From: SFTH01 sp051878085 | Lineage (GTDB): Bacteria; Bacillota; Clostridia; Christensenellales; Aristaeellaceae | Direction of reading: 5' to 3' | DNA length: 18,330 nt | Assembly (NCBI GenBank): GCA_051878085.1 | Contig: JBJEJN010000045.1 | Location: 1-18,330 of the forward strand | Part shown: positions 15,109 through 18,330 of the stretch, in pieces | How positions within the stretch are numbered: position 1 is the first letter of the stretch | How the letters are laid out: each line of letters opens with the position of its first letter | Made by a program: the position numbers and the translations under genes | The notes under the pieces: model-generated | The model's database searches: none | Told to the model about the DNA's origin: nothing | What the model saw: only the letters and a program-made list of their open reading frames with translations

Positions 15109-15138
15109 ATTTTAGCACGACAATAAGGGGATTGTCAA
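15109..15138 (-). promoter_or_regulatory. Sigma-A promoter of the aro operon
   Basis: Minus strand: consensus TTGACA (15133-15138), 18-bp spacer, TAAAAT (15109-15114). Transcription would start near 15102, 28 nt before the leader ATG. A perfect 6-bp inverted repeat GACAAT/ATTGTC (15119-15136, 6-nt spacer) overlaps the -35 and spacer and could be a repressor site, though one arm is part of the -35 itself. Confidence 0.8.
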
Positions 15139-15231
15139 GTGGAATTCTTCCGGATCTGCGAACTTTTTTCGATGATTTGACCGTTTCTTGACGCAAAACC
15201 CCGAAACGCAAGCAGAAATTTACGCAATCTA

Positions 15232-15260
15232 TTGGTAAGACGGGGGAAATGTGCTATAAT
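15232..15260 (+). promoter_or_regulatory. Promoter and leader of the pantothenate/CoA operon
   Basis: TTGGTA (15232-15237), a 17-bp spacer and TATAAT (15255-15260) with the extended -10 TGC. It is divergent from the aro promoter. The leader to the ATG at 15357 is about 90 nt. It holds an imperfect hairpin (ACCCTATACG 15295-15304 with CGTAGGGT 15316-15323) that I cannot assign to a known riboswitch. Nothing else is seen between the two divergent promoters (15139-15231). Confidence 0.75.
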
Positions 15261-15356
15261 GGGAGCGTCGGTATCTTCGGAACCGAACATGGCAACCCTA
15301 TACGTCCCAATATTTCGTAGGGTATCTCAAGAAGAACTCGAACGGAGGAAAACACA

Positions 15357-15938
15357 ATGAACCACAACAGGATGTTCCGCATCGTACTCACCGCACTCTT
15401 CATCGCACTGATCTTCCTTCTGGGCATGACGCCCGTGGGCATGATCCCCCTGGGATTCATCAACATCTCCATACTGGCGGTGCCGGTGGTCATCGGAACC
15501 TTGATTCTTGGCCTGAAGGTGGGCCTCGTGCTGGGCACGTGTTTCGGCACCATCAGCGCACTGGGTGCCTTCGGCATCTATGGAACTCCGTCCGCACTGG
15601 CCGGTGCGCTGGTGGCGGCAAGCCCCGTTCTGGCGGCAATCATGTGCTATGTGCCGCGCCTTCTGGTGCCGGTGATCGCCTGGTGCGTGCACAAGGCGGT
15701 CAGCAGCCGCGGTAAGGACAAGCTGGCAATCACCGCCTCCGCCGTCGCGGGCTCCCTGACCAATACGATCTTCTACCTCGGCCTCATGCTGCTGTTCTAT
15801 GTGATCATGGGCATCAATTCCGAAAAGGTGCTGACGCTCATCGGCGGCACCGGCCTGATCGCAGGCTCGCTGGAGGCCGTGGCCAACGCCCTGATCACCA
15901 CGCCCGTGGTGCTGGCGCTTCGCAAGATGAAGCACTAA
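15357..15938 (+). CDS. panT: ECF transporter substrate-binding (S) component, probably pantothenate (PanT)
   Basis: 193 aa, almost wholly hydrophobic with about six membrane segments, as in energy-coupling-factor S components (ECF_trnsprt type). The N-terminus has FRIVLTALFIALIFLLGMTP and a loop PLGFINISILAVPVVIG, followed by a GLKVGLVLG-type segment common in this family. Such proteins capture a vitamin and dock onto a shared EcfT/EcfA module, which is not encoded here. The substrate is inferred only from the neighbour: coaX, the pantothenate kinase, starts 24 bp downstream. The start is fixed by GGAGG about 10 nt before ATG 15357. Membership of the S-component family is fairly sure; pantothenate specificity is less so. 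Confidence 0.8.
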   Translation: MNHNRMFRIVLTALFIALIFLLGMTPVGMIPLGFINISILAVPVVIGTLILGLKVGLVLGTCFGTISALGAFGIYGTPSALAGALVAASPVLAAIMCYVPRLLVPVIAWCVHKAVSSRGKDKLAITASAVAGSLTNTIFYLGLMLLFYVIMGINSEKVLTLIGGTGLIAGSLEAVANALITTPVVLALRKMKH

Positions 15939-15962
15939 TCGTTCTCAAAGGAGAAGCTCCCC

Positions 15963-16733
15963 ATGATACTCACCCTGGACATCGGAAATACCAACATCAA
16001 GACGGCGCTCTTCGAGGGCATGGAGATGGTGCAGTACTGGCGCGTGTCCACTGACCGCAACATGTCCTCCGATGAATACGGCATCCTGCTGATGAACCTG
16101 TTTGCGCACAAGCACATCTCGCCCGAGCAGGTGGACGGCATCATGATTTCTTCTGTGGTGCCGCAGATCAACTTCACCATCGAGCACATGTGCCGCACCT
16201 ACTTCAAGCAGGAGCCGCGCATCATCGGCCCCGGCGTCAAGACGGGCATCAACATCAAGTATGAAAACCCGCGCGAGCTGGGCTCCGACCGCATCGCCAA
16301 CGCCGTGGCTGCCTACGAGCTCTACGGCGGGCCCTGCATCACCATCGACTTCGGCACGGCCACGTCCTTCGGCGTGATTTCCGAGAAGGGCGAGTTCCTG
16401 GGCGGCGCGATCTGCCCGGGCCTGAAGCTGGCGGCGGAGGCGCTGACCGAGCGCGCCGCAAAGCTGCCCCGCTTCGAGCTGGTCAAGCCGGAGAGCGTCA
16501 TCGGGCGCAACACCGTGACCAACATGCAGGCGGGCATCGTCTACGGCTACATCGGCCAGATCAACTACCTGGTCGACCGCATGAAGAAGGAGCTGGGCGC
16601 GCCCAACGCCAAGGTGATCGCCACCGGGGGTCTGGCGGTGCTGGTGGCCGGGGAGTCCAATGTGATCGACGTCATGGACGGCCTGCTGACCCTGAAGGGC
16701 CTGTGCCTGATTCATCAGAAAAATGCAGATTGA
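15963..16733 (+). CDS. coaX: Type III pantothenate kinase
   Basis: 256 aa. Phosphorylates pantothenate with ATP, the first committed step of coenzyme A synthesis; type III enzymes need a monovalent cation and resist CoA feedback. ASKHA-fold motifs: DIGNTN (6-11) for phosphate binding, the substrate-binding ELGSDR (105-110), and DFGTATS (129-135). The C-terminal VIATGGLA segment is also typical. ATG 15963 has AGGAG nine bases upstream. The 3' end overlaps ogt by 11 nt. Confidence 0.95.
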   Translation: MILTLDIGNTNIKTALFEGMEMVQYWRVSTDRNMSSDEYGILLMNLFAHKHISPEQVDGIMISSVVPQINFTIEHMCRTYFKQEPRIIGPGVKTGINIKYENPRELGSDRIANAVAAYELYGGPCITIDFGTATSFGVISEKGEFLGGAICPGLKLAAEALTERAAKLPRFELVKPESVIGRNTVTNMQAGIVYGYIGQINYLVDRMKKELGAPNAKVIATGGLAVLVAGESNVIDVMDGLLTLKGLCLIHQKNAD

Positions 16734-17190
16734 GCTTGTTCGTCACATCGAAACGCCCATCGGAAGGCTTGCGCTGTGCGCAGACGGGGACGGTCTGTGC
16801 GCGCTGCGCTTTGCCGCGACGGGGGAGGAGATGGACGCTGCGCCGGTGCTTATGCAGGCCGAGCGCGAGCTGGAGGAATACTTTGCGGGGCGGAGAACGG
16901 CGTTCTCCGTTCCGCTTTCCATGCATGGAACGCCCTTTCAAATGGAGGTCTGGGCGGCGCTGCGCACGATTCCCTACGGGGAGACGCGCTCTTACGCTTC
17001 GCTTGCGGCGCAGATCGGGCGACCCAGGGCCTGCCGGGCGGTGGGCATGGCGAACCACGTAAATCCCCTGCCCATCTTTGTGCCCTGCCACCGGGTGCTG
17101 GGCGCGGACGGACGACTCACGGGCTACGCGGGGGGACTGGATGTGAAGAAATACCTGCTGGAACTGGAAGGTGTGCATGTCAAAGTTTGA
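16723..17190 (+). CDS. ogt: Methylated-DNA--protein-cysteine methyltransferase
   Basis: 155 aa, normal for the single-domain O6-alkylguanine repair protein. It transfers the alkyl group from O6-methylguanine to its own cysteine, here Cys122 in VPCHRVLG. Other family marks are PFQMEVWAALRTIPYGETRSY (71-91) with the helix-turn-helix region RACRAVGMANHVNP (102-115). NHVNPLPIFVPCHR has a slightly unusual HVNPLPIF in place of the common KNPISII. It overlaps coaX by 11 nt and recD2 by 14 nt, so it is co-transcribed and probably translationally coupled. No AdaA-like regulatory domain is present. Confidence 0.94.
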   Translation: MQIELVRHIETPIGRLALCADGDGLCALRFAATGEEMDAAPVLMQAERELEEYFAGRRTAFSVPLSMHGTPFQMEVWAALRTIPYGETRSYASLAAQIGRPRACRAVGMANHVNPLPIFVPCHRVLGADGRLTGYAGGLDVKKYLLELEGVHVKV

Positions 17191-18330
17191 GGGAACGGTG
17201 GAGGAGATCGTATTCCGCAACGATACAAACGGCTGGACGGTCATCTCCTTCAATGTGGAGGGCTCGGGGCGCATCAGCGCCGTGGGCATTTTGCCGTTCC
17301 TGAACGCCGGGGAGCATGCGATCCTCGACGGCGAGCTGGTGGAGCATCGGGACTACGGAGAGCAGATCAAGGTCAGCTCCTACGAGCTGCTGCGCCCGGA
17401 AACCAAGAGCGGCGTGGAGAAGTACCTGGCCTCGGGCCTGGTCAAGGGCGTGGGACCTGCGACGGCCAAGCTGATCGTGAAGCACTTCGGCGTGAACGCG
17501 CTGGACGTGCTGGAGAGCGAGCCCCACCGCCTGACGGAGATCCCCGGCATCGGGCCGAAGAAGGCCGCGACCATCGCCGAATCCTTCGCCGAGCAGAACG
17601 GCATGCGCACCACACTGATCTTCCTGCAGGGCGCGGGGCTGAGTCCGGCGCTCTCGATGAAGGTGTACAAGGCCTACGGCGACCAGAGTGAAGCGGTGCT
17701 GCGGAAGAATCCCTACCGCCTGGCGGACGAGATCGACGGCGTGGGCTTTCAGACGGCGGACGCCATCGCACGGGACATGGGCTTTACACCGGAGCATCCC
17801 GCGCGGCTGGTCAGCGGCGTGCAGTACGTGCTCTCCGAGGCGGTCAACTCCATGGGCCACATGTACCTGCCCATGGACGCGCTGGTGAACCGCGCGGCGG
17901 AGGTGCTGGGCGTTCAAGCGGAGGTCGCGGAGCACACGGTGCGCAGCCTGCTGATGGAGGGCAAGCTGGTGGAAGAAAGCGTTGACGGCGAGCGCGCGGT
18001 GTACCTGCCGAAGCTTCTGAAGGTGGAGCGCGAGACCGCGGAGCTGCTGATCGACCTGCGCAACTTCCACAGCCGCGTGTGCATGGATGCGGAGGAGGCG
18101 GAAGCGCAGATTCGCCTGTACGAAAGTGAGGAGGGCGTGCAGCTCTGCGAGGCCCAGCGTCGGGCGGTGATCGCGGCGGCGACCGGAGGGCTGACGGTGA
18201 TCACCGGCGGCCCCGGTACCGGCAAGACCACGTCCATCAACTGCATCCTGCGCCTGCTGGACGGGCGCGGTGAGGTGGAGCTGTGCGCACCCACGGGACG
18301 CGCGGCCAAGCGCATGTCCGAGGCCACGGG
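17177..18330 (+). CDS. recD2: RecD2-family ATP-dependent DNA helicase, N-terminal part (runs off the window)
   Basis: Open from ATG 17177 to the window end: 384 complete codons with no stop. The start MSKFEGTVEEIVFRNDTNGW forms the N-terminal OB-like domain (~1-80) typical of RecD2. Helix-hairpin-helix repeats follow at ~95-135 (GLVKGVGPATAKLIVKHFG and IPGIGPKKAATI) and again around NPYRLADEIDGVGFQTADAI. Walker A GGPGTGKTT occupies residues 344-352 with Lys350, and CAPTGRAAKRM (motif Ia) comes just before the edge. The full protein is normally about 720-750 aa, so roughly half is missing. RecD2 is a 5'-3' SF1 helicase that works without RecBC in DNA repair. GGAAGG sits five bases before the ATG, within ogt. 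Confidence 0.95.
   Translation, partial: MSKFEGTVEEIVFRNDTNGWTVISFNVEGSGRISAVGILPFLNAGEHAILDGELVEHRDYGEQIKVSSYELLRPETKSGVEKYLASGLVKGVGPATAKLIVKHFGVNALDVLESEPHRLTEIPGIGPKKAATIAESFAEQNGMRTTLIFLQGAGLSPALSMKVYKAYGDQSEAVLRKNPYRLADEIDGVGFQTADAIARDMGFTPEHPARLVSGVQYVLSEAVNSMGHMYLPMDALVNRAAEVLGVQAEVAEHTVRSLLMEGKLVEESVDGERAVYLPKLLKVERETAELLIDLRNFHSRVCMDAEEAEAQIRLYESEEGVQLCEAQRRAVIAAATGGLTVITGGPGTGKTTSINCILRLLDGRGEVELCAPTGRAAKRMSEAT

Noticed and set aside
14879..15110. T-box riboswitch upstream of aroF
   Set aside because: No T-box consensus (GGGUGG...ACCGCG) or specifier-loop arrangement could be found. The aromatic-rich ORF with exclusive pairings explains the leader better.

Overview
The window looks like a scaffold piece from a GC-rich, spore-forming Bacillota (class Clostridia), probably assembled from a metagenome. 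The evidence is the 3' end of a SpoIVB-type sporulation protease, RecD2, a type III pantothenate kinase, an ECF-type vitamin transporter subunit, strong GGAGG ribosome-binding sites and TATAAT promoters. A 100-N gap flanked by an exact 55-bp duplication points to a short-read de Bruijn assembly.

Layout, left to right. (1) 1-212: 3' end of spoIVB (+) and a long hairpin terminator shared with the convergent gene. (2) 232-5663 (-): one very large secreted protein with a signal peptide, acidic Pro-rich linker, BspA-type leucine-rich repeats, about 14 Big_2 Ig-like domains and a C-terminal NlpC/P60-like Cys-His domain. Its Ig region contains a 723-bp higher-order repeat. The N gap lies in this repeat and is best explained as an unmerged overlap. 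(3) 5664-6590: divergent promoters and araD (+). (4) 6591-6859: the araD terminator, a palindromic dispersed-type repeat and the aro-operon terminator. The two terminators form an imperfect inverted-repeat pair around the middle element. (5) 6860-15138 (-): a tightly packed eight-gene operon, aroF-tyrA-aroB-aroA-aroC-pheA-aroEK-aroQ. It encodes every step from erythrose-4-phosphate plus PEP to chorismate, then the branches to prephenate, phenylpyruvate and the tyrosine precursor. AroE and AroK are fused. (6) 15232-18330 (+): a divergent operon of an ECF S component (probably PanT), coaX, ogt and a truncated recD2.

The most notable element is the aro-operon leader (14911-15138). A sigma-A promoter drives a 22-codon ORF with five Phe and four Tyr codons, followed by mutually exclusive RNA pairings and an intrinsic terminator just before aroF. 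This is the architecture of ribosome-mediated transcription attenuation responding to Phe/Tyr. No T-box was seen, although T-boxes are the more familiar solution in Bacillota. The rest is mainly core metabolism. I see no CRISPR array, tRNA, rRNA, prophage or defence system.
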